DNA from: Hawksworthiomyces lignivorus
Lineage: Eukaryota; Ascomycota; Sordariomycetes; Ophiostomatales; Ophiostomataceae
Direction of reading: 5' to 3'
Length of the DNA stretch: 64,000 bases
Assembly: GCA_002917075.1 (NCBI GenBank)
Contig: NTMA01000032.1
Coordinates: forward strand, 62,001-126,000
Part shown: piece after piece, positions 11,154-20,132 of the stretch
Numbering within the stretch: position 1 is the stretch's first letter
How the letters are laid out: each line of letters begins with the position of its first letter
Program-made: the position numbers and the translations under genes
Notes under the pieces: model-generated
Seen by the model: only the letters and a program-made list of their open reading frames with translations
What the model was told of the DNA's origin: nothing
Databases searched by the model: none

Positions 11154-13954
11154 CTAAGGGGCAGCGGTCGAGCCGCCGACGGCGCCGACGGCGCCGCTCA
11201 TCATCTCGCGAAGGCAGATGGTGGCGTAGTTGCTGGAGCTGAGGCGGAAGTTGAGCGCCACGGCAATGTCCATGTCCTGGGCGTCCTCAAAGTGCGGCGC
11301 GCTCCGGCGCCACGCGCTGGTCAGGTTGACGGCGCAGCCGGCGTCGTCTTTGGCGGCTCTTCCGTTTGTCTCGGCCAGCGCAGCCCTAAACAGGTTCTTG
11401 ACGCTTTCTGCCGGCGGCAGCGTAGAGCCCGAAGAGCTGCGTGGGCTGGGGGCAGCCGGGGGGGCACTGCCGAGATCGGCAGTCTTCGCTAGCGGGGCAG
11501 CGCTGCCCCCCTGGTCAAACATGCGCGTCACGTCTTCGACGGTGGGGAGGCCGCTGCCGCCTTCTTCAAGGCTTTCCAGCGGTTGGGCGCCGTCCGTCGA
11601 CGCGAGAGGTGCGCCGCCCTCTGAAGTCATGGTGGTGTCGCCGTCAAAGGGCGCAATGCTCTCGCCGTTCCGCGCTTGATCGACCTTGACCCGTTTGCTG
11701 CCGCCGTCGGCCGTGTTCTCTATCCACGCGTCATTAACGCGCAGCTCGGGCACGTCAGCCGGCTGTTCAGGCGACAGGCGACGGCGGCGACTGGCGATGC
11801 TGCTGGTGATGTCAGACCCTTCAGCGGCACCACTGGCGGCCTCAGCAGCGGTCGCCGCTTGCGATTGCCCCGCCTGTTTGTCGGCCTCCCGCTTCTGCGC
11901 CATGAGCTCGTCCAGGTCGGTCGGGTGCATCTGCTCGGCGTCGTCGCTGTATGGACGGACAAAGAACTGGGGCACGGCGGTAAACCGCGCCATGATCTTG
12001 CGGTAGTGCCCGCTGAGGCTGAACTCCTTCTGAGGCCGGCGCATGCGGTATGGGTCGAGGTGGCCGTTCTCGGGGCGGCCCATGAATTTGGCATAGAACT
12101 CGCCGATGTCGTTGTCGGGGTACAGCACATCGTAGCCAGGCACGGGCAGCACGATGTCGAAGATGGTATATTGGCCGCTGACAACCTCCTCGGCGCTCAG
12201 CACGCGCGCCTCCTGGTAGAACTGCTCCTCTTCCTGGTTGAGGTCCTCGGACATTTCGTGGCCCTGGCGGTAGCGAGCAGGGTTGGCCTCCGACTCGACT
12301 AGCACGAGATCGCCGGCAATGACCTGGTCTCCGTATTTGGACCAGCGCAGGCTGGTCGCCCAATTCCAGACAAAAGACTGGTAGGCATGGATGTACAGGT
12401 TGCGCAAGCCGCGGGTGATGCGGAGAAGAGCGCCGCAAAAGTCGCGACGCGACCCTGGATTGCGGCCAAGGTGAAGGAGGATGCTGCCCTCTGCGCTGAA
12501 GCGCTTGGGCAGAATCCGCATGGCGCCGTCGAGGTCGCCAGACGTCTTGAATTTTGTGATGGCGCGCGCGCGGTTGACCTCGTCGCGGTGGAAGGTGGCT
12601 TCCACGTTGGGATCGTCGAGGCTGGCGGCCAGCGCAGGGTCCACGAACAGGATGGCATTGCAGGCGTCTTCGAAGTTCTCGCTCAGGATCTTTTGGCCGA
12701 CCTCTTGCGTACCAATAGTATGCGTGCCGAACCGTTGAAGTCCAAAGTAGTTGATGAAGCCGTGCTGCTGGATGTGGTCGAGGGCCATCTGGACGCACAT
12801 TTCCGTCATGCGGAGGCGGTGGCTCAGCGAGCAGTTTGTGCCGCGGAGAAGCTCGACCTTCTTGACAACAATGACAAAGTCGTTGCCGCCGTGCTGGCCC
12901 AGCTGGATGGGGTTCTTGTGGTAGCCGAAGTCGCCGATTTTGATGCCGTGGAGCTTGGGGTTGATCCAAGCCAGGTCCTGGTTTCCGAAGCGCCAGACGC
13001 TGACCCGCTGGGTGGTGGCGGCGCGGCGGTCTTTGGTCCCGGAGAAGCCAAAGTTGGACGACTTGATCTTCAGGATGCGAGCCAGATGGTTGATGGCTTC
13101 CATTGTGTCCTTGTTCTCCTTGTAGAGCGTAAAATGGAGATATTTGCCTTTGTTCTCTTGCGCGACGCCACCGTTGCGTCCGCTGTTGTCTCGCCCATTG
13201 CCTGCAGAAGGGCGCTGACGGGAGTTTCGCGGCTTGCTTCTGCGGGCAACCGGCACAGCAATAATGGCTCCTGATTCTCCATCGGCGTGGGTTTCAAACC
13301 GGCCTGAGAAAATGCGCCGGATTTCTTGGTGAACATGGCCACGCTTGGATCTGTCTAATGCCACTGCTATTGTGATCTTGGTCTGCGGTAGCACTGTGCC
13401 ACCGACGATCGTGGCGTAGACGTCTTGCATCTGCTTGGCCACGGCAGGCCCTAGCAGTGTTTCTAAAGCCTCGACATCGATAGGCTCCGGTTCGGCAGAT
13501 TTAGGCTCCGGGGTCTCTGGCTTCTCAGGTGTAGGAACATCCTCTCTTGGCTGGTTTGCTGCTTGAGCCCTTGAATTTTTCTGTTCCTAGAGTCCAGGAT
13601 ATCAGCTAATGAGCCTTTACCTTGTAGCAAAGAAAGAAATTAGCAGACATACCAATGAATTTTTGGTATCTGATTCCAGATTGGCATCTGTGAGGTAGAC
13701 AACGGTGCCGTCTTTGCGAACTTCATGGACAATGAAGTCGGTATACCTAAGACGAACATAACAGTTTAGTTTCGCATAGGACAGCCAGAAGAGTAGACTC
13801 TCAAGTACAGGAGAGAAACCTACCGCTTTCGTATATCGCCGTACCAGCCGAAGTCGACAAAAGACGTGTAGTGCAAAATGCCGAGCTTCTTCTCAGAATT
13901 GAAGCGAACATCTGGGAGGTGGTTGCCAGACGGCGACGCCGTCAGGTTCGCCAT
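11154..13954 (-). CDS. PUS7: Multisubstrate tRNA/RNA pseudouridine synthase Pus7 (TruD family)
   Basis: Predicted 885-aa enzyme that isomerises uridine to pseudouridine in tRNA (position 13 and others), U2 snRNA and mRNA (family knowledge). Exons on the minus strand: 13824-13954, 13653-13746 and 11154-13586. The introns are 77 nt (GTAGGT...CTTAG) and 66 nt (GTATGT...CTCTAG), and phases match exactly (CG|G, then in phase). The N-terminus carries RKRYTDFIVHEV, the conserved opening of eukaryotic Pus7. The catalytic signature FGFSGTKDRRA places the catalytic Asp at about residue 261, close to yeast D256. Other TruD blocks follow: YFGLQRFGT, and a C-terminal SSSNYATICLREMM. Between about 625 and 846 sits a roughly 220-residue low-complexity insert rich in Ala/Gly/Ser, splitting the distal catalytic domain from its last helix and strand. 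Yeast Pus7 is shorter (676 aa), and the insert explains most of the difference. Confidence 0.92.
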
Positions 13955-15239
13955 GGCCGATATTGACCACGGAAAGCAGTAAAAGATACTTTCTAGCAAT
14001 TTCTATAACGACACAAAACAACAACTAAATTGGAGAGGGAGATGTGGCTGAGATAGAGGTAAGATATAAGGACAACACAAGACGGTTCAAGGTGGTCTGT
14101 AGCGACATCAGATGCGAACAGGAAAGAGGGGTAAACAAGATCAGCAGGGAGAATCAAGATATTCTGCCTTTAAAAAATTCTTATAAAAAAAAAAGGAAAA
14201 TAACGTCGCAGAATAAGCTGAGAGAAGTTGAGTTCGTGAGACTTATGAGAAGGTCTTGATGAGAAGAGACAAACAGCGAATAAGAGAAAAAAATTAAATG
14301 GTTCACAGTAGCTGCCGTTTGTCGGGTGGGACTAACAGCTAATATTTTGCCGTTTGTAACCACAATCTACAGGTGTTGACCGCCTAAGGATTAGGAAGGC
14401 GGTGTGCAGAAACATGGCAGAGGTTCCCTGTAAGATGAGAATCTGGGGTAACTAAGGCCACTGATGAAGGCCGCTGATGAACTGAGCTTACAGTTAGTTA
14501 TTCACATCTGACGGAAAAGTGGCATTGAAAGTCAGCCTGATATGGAACAGCAAGGTGGACTGGCTGTGTCAAATGCAGAATACTCTATGATCCAAGTGAA
14601 ATTTTAGTAATTAGTTTATAGCTCCCCGTTTGCGTCCAGACATCGAGCCGGCCAATGTGTGCTACGATGAAGATAGAATCTCTTTCGAAGCTGTGAACTA
14701 TGCATGACGTTCTCGCGGCTGGTCGTATGCTAGAAAGCCTGACACGACTGAGACTCCCGCGGTTTGCAATGCCAGAAATAGAACCGTTTCTCTATTCCTT
14801 AATATACAGTGAGGCATTTTGAACACAAACACGGCGAAGCTACTTGATACTGTGTGTGTCAGCCTCGCCGACCCGAGTGGCTTCAGCTTGCTGCATGATC
14901 ATTCATCATTCTCCACCGATAGCAATTTCTGGCCCCACTTTAGTGCTCTCCCCTCACAGCCTTTCCGTTTCTCAGCAGACCACCTCATCTACCTTCAGCA
15001 ACTTACATGCTGGTCACTCTGACTGCCGACTCGATGGACGGCGGCAACTGTGTGGAGGACGAACTGCGACGAGCGACGACGAGTGTACGCTAGACGGGAG
15101 CCGATATTTCTGTTTCTGTTTCTATTTCCATTTCTTTGGACCTTTTTCCCTTTTTCAGTGCGGCCTGTTCGGAGAACTCGGCCTCCTAGAACTGTAGCTG
15201 CAGGACCACCCAAACTCCCTTTGAGCAACACTGCCCGCA
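13955..15239. other. Divergent promoter region between Pus7 and the DUF676 hydrolase
   Basis: The upstream regions of two divergently transcribed genes. It contains an A-rich stretch near 14170-14205 and short frames with no recognisable product. No RNA gene was seen. Confidence 0.6.
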
Positions 15240-16748
15240 ATGCGCCGCACGCTGCTCCTCTGCTTCATCCACGGCTTCAAGGGCGGTGCCGACACGTTCG
15301 GGGCCAACTCCCGGTTTGCCAAGGACCTACGGCAGCGCGTGGCAGCGGCGCTGCCCAGGGTGGATGTGCGCGTGGCCGTGTACCCGCCGTACGAGACGCG
15401 GGGGGACCTAGCCGCCAGCGTGGCGCGGTTTGTCGAGTGGTGAGCTTTCCTACCTCTGGAAGAGGTTTCTCTTCGAAAAACACAACAGAAAAACAAAACC
15501 AAAAAAAAAAAAAAAAAAAAAAAAAAACATTAGTAACTGACCTGCCGCCTTTTTTGCTGTCTACTTTAGGCTCCTTGAGAAAGTTATCGACCTCGAGGTC
15601 GCCGCCCGCACGCCCTCGCCCACGGTCGACCCGTCGGTGCACTGCGTGCTGATCGGCCACTCCATGGGCGGCATCGTGGCGGCGGACGCGCTGCTGACGC
15701 TGGCGGGCGACAAGCGGGTGGGCGAGGAGGCAGAGGGCGAGGCGGGGGCTGGAGCAGCGAAAGAGAAAGCGGCGGCGGCGCCCGAATTGAACGGGCTCAT
15801 GTTCCCCTACGTGCAGGCGGTGCTGGGGTTCGACACGCCGTACCTGGGGATCGCGCCAGGCGTGGTGGCGCACGGCGCCGAGGGCCAGTACACGGCGGCG
15901 TCGACGGCGCTGGCGCAGATCGGCGAGCTGACCGACATGCTGTGGGGCGGCAAGGGAAAGGCGACGCCGGCGGCGGGGGCGGGAGGGCAGAAGAATAAGG
16001 TCGTCGGTGCGCTGCCGGCGCCGGAGAGCAGCAGCACCAGCAGCTCCACTGCTGCCGCTGCCGCCGCTGCCGCCGCTCCCGCGTCGTCGTCGTGGGGCTG
16101 GGGCAAGATCGCCCTGTACGCGGCGGGCGGCGCGCTGGCCAGCGGGGCGGCGGCGGCGGGCGCCGTGGCGGCGTACCGCAACCGCGAGCAGCTGACCGAG
16201 GGCTGGGGCTGGGCCGCGTCCCACCTCGAGTTCGTCGGCTGCCTGGCCCGCGGCGAGGTCCTGCGCGCCCGCGTCGCCCGCGTCCAGGAGACCCACCGCG
16301 CCCTCGGCGTCGGCTTCGGCAACCTCTACACGCGGCTGGGCCGCGCTGCCACCGCCGCCACCGCCGCCTCCGCCTCTACCGCGGCCGGCGCTCCGGGCCG
16401 CACCCAGTCGCCCGTCGGCGCGTTGCTGCCTGCAGACCGCACCTTCTGCAACCTGCCGAGCCGCCAGGACGCCGGCGACTGGCGGCCGGCCGTGAACGAC
16501 GCGGCCACGGACGAGACGTGGGCGCACATGAGTACGTGTGAATCTTTTCTTTTTTTTCCTTTTTACACTCACAATCAATCTAGAATCTCTCTCTGAGACT
16601 GACACGCACGTGAGTAGACATGTTCGACCCCGGGCAGAACCCAAACTACAGCACGCTGGTGGCCGACGCGCGCGACATGATCGTGCTGTGGACGCAGGAC
16701 ACCGACTGGTACAAGAGCAGCAGCAGCAGCCTGGCGCGGGCTGTATGA
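15240..16748 (+). CDS. Alpha/beta hydrolase, DUF676-type serine lipase/esterase
   Basis: Predicted 430-aa serine hydrolase; the substrate is unknown (DUF676 proteins are putative lipases). Three exons: 15240-15439, 15570-16531 and 16618-16748. Intron 1 (130 nt) completes a TG|G tryptophan and contains a 27-base A run. Intron 2 (86 nt, GTACGT...AG) gives the junction HMNMFDP. Seen: oxyanion-type CFIHGFKGG (8-16), nucleophile elbow LIGHSMGG with Ser98 (94-101), and the later FDTPYLGI typical of the family. A long Ala/Ser-rich segment follows (about 150-240), including a hydrophobic stretch ALYAAGGALASGAAAAG that may associate with a membrane. The conserved C-terminal half has RTFCNLPSR and a terminal WYKSSSSS. 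The start is the only plausible ATG before HGF. The catalytic Asp and His cannot be assigned by eye. The gene is tail to tail with the Phs1 gene, 319 bp apart. Confidence 0.85.
15501..15527 (+). repeat. A27 homopolymer inside intron 1 of the hydrolase gene
   Basis: An uninterrupted run of 27 adenines on the sense strand, lying within the 130-nt first intron and about 40 bases upstream of the TTTAG acceptor. Its exact length is prone to sequencing error but has no effect on the coding sequence. Confidence 0.9.
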
Positions 16749-17067
16749 ATTACCAGCGGCAGTTCTTTTTTTCCGTTAATTTTGGTTGGATTTCTGCTTG
16801 TGTTATTATTGTGCTGAATGATACACCATCCCGCCGGCTCTAGAGCCAATTTTTGCTATTTATGTCTTTGGTAGTTTCCAATGAACGATGATGAAAATGC
16901 ACGCAAAGCTATGCCCTTTGTTTTTCCATACCCCAGTGGTTGCTGTGTTGTCCTCGTGTAAAACTCCCTTTTTTTGTCCCTTTGTTTAATTTCCGGCTCT
17001 CCTTCCGCCTTCGTCCTTTTTCCCTTGGTCAACAAAATCTTCTCAGCTTTCTACTCTCCCTCCTTCC
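16749..17067. other. Shared 3' region between convergent genes
   Basis: A 319-bp pyrimidine-rich tail-to-tail spacer between the DUF676 hydrolase and Phs1. No additional gene is visible. Confidence 0.6.
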
Positions 17068-17772
17068 TCACTGCGCCTTCTTGGCGCCGGCCGCCTCTTC
17101 GCGCAGGCGCCGCAGCACCTTACGCCGCTGCGCAAGCATGTACGTGTAGAGGATGTACGAGCCGGGCACGTAGACGGCGAGCACGGCGTAGAGCGCCCAG
17201 GGGTAGTAGGGGTGCAGGGCGTCGGCGGCGCCAGGGGTGGCGGCGGCCAGGTAGACGAGGCGCACCTCGGAGGCGATGCCGACGGGGTAGAGCACGAGGA
17301 AGGTGCTGTAGCGCAGGCGGGTGACGGCGGCGGGGACAGCCTGGCCGGCGAGGCCGCTCGTCAGCGCCAGCGCGAAGAAGCCGTAGCGGATGACCTCAGT
17401 CAGGCTCCACGCCAGCAGCATCGACGGGTAAAAGGCGCTGGCCGTCGTGGCCGCGGGGAACGGGAACACGACCGCCCACACCAGCAGCAGCCGGCTGGCT
17501 ACCTGCATGGCCGTCGTCAGCAGCGGCGCGCGCACCACGCCCAGCGCTGCGTGCGCCACCTCGAACAGCGCCAGCGTCTGCGTCTGCCGCACAAAGTCGC
17601 CTACGCCTGCGGCCACCGCCGCCGGGCCGCCCTGCAGCGCCGAATACGCCGTGCGGGCGAGCACGATGGACCACAGCGCGGCGGAGACGACGTTATAGGT
17701 GATCAGGTACAGCGACTTGGCCGTGGACGCCGTGGGGGCGGCCGCGTCGGCCGGCCGCGTCTTGGGAGCCAT
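17068..17772 (-). CDS. PHS1: Very-long-chain 3-hydroxyacyl-CoA dehydratase Phs1 (HACD/PTPLA family)
   Basis: Integral ER enzyme (234 aa) catalysing the third step of very-long-chain fatty-acid elongation, 3-hydroxyacyl-CoA to trans-2-enoyl-CoA; the products feed ceramide synthesis (family knowledge). Seen: about six hydrophobic segments, the family blocks LITYNVVSAALW (23-34), TEVIRYGFF (125-133) and LYPVGIASE (161-169). Tyr162 and Glu169 have the seven-residue spacing of the yeast catalytic pair Y149/E156. The C-terminus ends KKAQ, a textbook KKxx ER-retrieval signal. No intron is required. The start is the ATG at 17772 (MAPKTRP); the frame stays open upstream but only reaches TTG. Confidence 0.92.
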   Translation of the reverse strand: MAPKTRPADAAAPTASTAKSLYLITYNVVSAALWSIVLARTAYSALQGGPAAVAAGVGDFVRQTQTLALFEVAHAALGVVRAPLLTTAMQVASRLLLVWAVVFPFPAATTASAFYPSMLLAWSLTEVIRYGFFALALTSGLAGQAVPAAVTRLRYSTFLVLYPVGIASEVRLVYLAAATPGAADALHPYYPWALYAVLAVYVPGSYILYTYMLAQRRKVLRRLREEAAGAKKAQ

Positions 17773-18283
17773 TGAGAGAGCAGAGGTCGAGAAAGGAACA
17801 GGCAAAGGTTCGAATCGGCAGCAGGGAGGTCTTCGATAAAAACAACGACTAGTATAAAAAAAGAGATTATACCTATTGATTCCAATTCTTTTTTTTCTTT
17901 CTTTTCTTTTTCAAAATAGGTTGTCGGAGATGAGATTGTTGAGGACGCGAAACGCCGGTTGGGGGTGAGATCCAAAAATTCCGTCGGACTTTTCTCACAC
18001 ATGCAAAAATGGCCTGGCAGTCAAATCATTTTCTGTTTTATTTTTGATTTAAGTTTTATTCACAATTCACTCAGTGCTCCTTCCTCGCGAAAGCCAAAAA
18101 AAAAAAAAGTCTTGGCAATAGACAAGGGTGCAAAAAGACAGAGGGAAGGAAAGGGTGGGTCTTCGGTCTTGGCATTCCTGCTAGGACCTGGTAAAATCAA
18201 GAATTACATACAGTAACAGACTTTTAAGCTCAGAGGGAAAGATACCGAGCTCGTGTGGGTCCCTTCCCAAAGGAGATAGAGCC

Positions 18284-18330
18284 TTAATACTGCCGCCGCT
18301 GGTACGAGTACGAGTACTCGTGGTGGGGGC
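18284..18330 (-). other. Orphan candidate terminal exon (low confidence)
   Basis: On the minus strand, a pyrimidine-rich tract ending CTATTTTTAG is followed by 47 nt reading PHHEYSYSYQRRQY and a TAA stop. Codons end in C or G, as in real genes here, and a CCTGACG branch-like site lies about 35 nt upstream. No matching upstream exon is obvious within 700 bp. It could be a terminal or 3'-UTR exon of the neighbouring small minus-strand gene, a separate tiny gene, or chance: the core contains the 12-bp palindrome ACGAGTACTCGT, which helps to make it look ordered. Confidence 0.2.
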
Positions 18331-18698
18331 CTAAAAATAGAGGGGGAAAAAGGGAAGGAAGCGTCAGGCTGGAATTCCCCAGGCAGCCATTTTCCAAGAT
18401 CAAAAAAGTCACTGCCGACTAATACGACACATAATTCATGCAGGGTGTATTTACGAGAACAGTGAGACTGTCATGGCATGATGTATGTATCTGTAGATTT
18501 GACGAGATGCTAGCTGGCACTAAGTACGTACGGATCATAAGAAAGCGAACACGTACGGCGTATGCACATGAGGATGTTGAACAATAGTGGTATCATTGTC
18601 CATTTTTAGACACAGATAGAAGCCAATGTCTATGTCAATGGAGAAAAATATTATAACAAACTAGGCGTTCACAGAAAATACTCAGAAATTCCAAAATT

Positions 18699-18719
18699 AA
18701 AAAAAAAAAAAAAAAAAAA
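18699..18719 (+). repeat. A21 homopolymer
   Basis: An uninterrupted adenine run in intergenic DNA. No flanking retroelement sequence was recognised, so I do not read it as a retroposon tail. Confidence 0.9.
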
Positions 18720-19098
18720 GGGTCTCCCAATCTATGCATACAGGGAACAGTATAAAAGAAAAATAAAATATAGTAAAATGCAAAAATAAAGATCAACCAA
18801 AATAAGAGTCTTTGTCGTCTTTAGATGCGGGATATCTCTGTCTGTGTTGCAAATCGTATTCTCGTCAAGTCGTCATATAGTTGTGTAAATTTGTCTTCCC
18901 GCGCCATTCATCCAGAAGGGTGCCAGAAACAAGTTGAAAAAAAAAGTTGTAGATGCCATTAAACAGGGTAGAGCCTGCGCCAGCCAGCAGCGAAAGTGAG
19001 AGACGCGGAAGCAGATAAAATATCAAGTCGAAGTGCGGCCTGCCGGGCTTGTATCTTTTTTTTTGAAAGTCTTTTTTTTTGTGTTTTGTTTCCCGGCT

Positions 19099-19578
19099 CT
19101 AGTTTCCGTCCCGCCGCTTGAAGGGCGACGGCCACCCGCTGAACAGCCACTCGTTGCTGTGGCGTCCGCAGGTAGTGTAGACGTTGATGTTCTTCCGTGG
19201 GTTGTGGCAGTTGCTGCTGCTGGTGGACTTGGGCGACGACGAGTAGTACGACGGCTGGTACGAGGTGGCCGTGGAGCCCGACGACGGGAAGGCCCCGGAG
19301 CCGTCCGATGCCAGCGACGGCGACCGCACGCTGTTGCCCGCCGAGTCGACGCGGTAGGCATAGTAGTTGTCGTTCGCGTACGACGGCGGCGGCGACTGCT
19401 GGGTCTGTGGAGCAGACGAGTTAGCACAGGCAGGCTCAGGGCGGCCTTGAACGAGCAGGTTTCCAGCGGGAGAGCATACCGAGCCAGACGACATGGTGCT
19501 AGAGTGCGACGGCGTGAAGTAGAGAGCCTCCGGCGGCGGTGCGCGGGTGGACGAGGCGTTGTTCGAAGAGTTGTTCAT
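19099..19578 (-). CDS. Small Ser/Pro/Tyr-rich protein with C-terminal CGRHSNEWLF motif, unknown function
   Basis: Function not recognised. On the minus strand, exon 1 (19480-19578) and exon 2 (19099-19404) flank a 75-nt intron with donor GTATGC, branch site TGCTAAC and acceptor CACAG, giving 134 aa. The intron length is a multiple of three and has no in-frame stop, so the retained form would be a 159-aa protein. The first 100 residues are low-complexity (Ser, Pro, Asn, Tyr), including SYQPSYYSSSPKSTSSS. The last 30 are better ordered: NINVYTTCGRHSNEWLF (104-120), then SGWPSPFKRRDGN. I have the impression that small fungal proteins with a GRHSN(D/E)WLF ending exist, but I cannot name the family. 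No signal peptide or membrane span is seen. It stands alone before a 5-kb gene-free upstream region. Confidence 0.7.
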   Translation of the reverse strand: MNNSSNNASSTRAPPPEALYFTPSHSSTMSSGSVCSPAGNLLVQGRPEPACANSSAPQTQQSPPPSYANDNYYAYRVDSAGNSVRSPSLASDGSGAFPSSGSTATSYQPSYYSSSPKSTSSSNCHNPRKNINVYTTCGRHSNEWLFSGWPSPFKRRDGN

Positions 19579-19989
19579 TGTGAAGTAGGGGAATATTATG
19601 GCCCAAGGGCACGAGCGAGGAAAGAGAAGGTAGAAAAAAGTTTGGAGAGGAAGAGCTGGTGACTTTTGATTGTCTTTGATTTTGTATTTTTTTGCTCCTT
19701 TCGAAGCTGGCCACGATCGAAAGAGGGTGCGTGCTTCTTTTAAAGTAAACACGAGACAAGCAAGCAGAGGTTACACACACAAATACAAAAGAAGAATTGC
19801 CAGTCGAGAAATAAATTTAGCAGCGAGTGCCGGGTCAGCAATGTCTTATTTGTATGTGTGTAGGGCTGTAGGCACAAATAGGTGTGCGTGTTGTGTCTTG
19901 GATCTTCCTGCTATTTGGAAGAAGCGGTGATTGCAGCAGCAGCTCGCTGCAAGAAAGTGGTGGTAATGGATGTGGGTGAGTGGGTGGGT

Positions 19990-20003
19990 GTGTGTGTGTG
20001 TGT
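19990..20003 (+). repeat. GT dinucleotide microsatellite
   Basis: A TG/GT run, followed after TCAAT by a second shorter TGTGTGTGAGTGAG block. Confidence 0.8.
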
Positions 20004-20085
20004 GGTCAATTGTGTGTGAGTGAGCTAAGAGGGTAAAATGGGGGGAACAGGCAAATAAGTAAAAAATAGAAAAACTGGGGAAGAA

Positions 20086-20132
20086 TGTGAGCAGTGTGAG
20101 CAGTGTGAGCGATGTGAGTAAAGTGAGAGCAG
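20086..20132 (+). repeat. Imperfect 9-bp tandem repeat (TGTGAGCAG type)
   Basis: Consecutive copies TGTGAGCAG, TGTGAGCAG, TGTGAGCGA, TGTGAGTAA, then GTGAGAGCAG. It lies in the purine-rich upstream region of the minus-strand gene at 19.1-19.6 kb. No function can be assigned. Confidence 0.75.

Larger units (their letters stand above)
17773..19098. other. Intergenic with long A runs and one orphan exon-like piece
   Basis: AT-rich DNA with an A21 run at 18699-18719 and a shorter A run near 18096-18108. The only coding-like piece is the short minus-strand exon candidate at 18284-18330, described separately. Otherwise I see nothing. Confidence 0.5.

Noticed and set aside
15277..16644. Long antisense frame over the DUF676 gene
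   Set aside because: It runs through two introns of the real gene, including the A27 tract, and has no motif.
17805..17820. tRNA B-box-like GGTTCGAATCG
   Set aside because: No A box or cloverleaf around it; it lies in the 5' region of Phs1.
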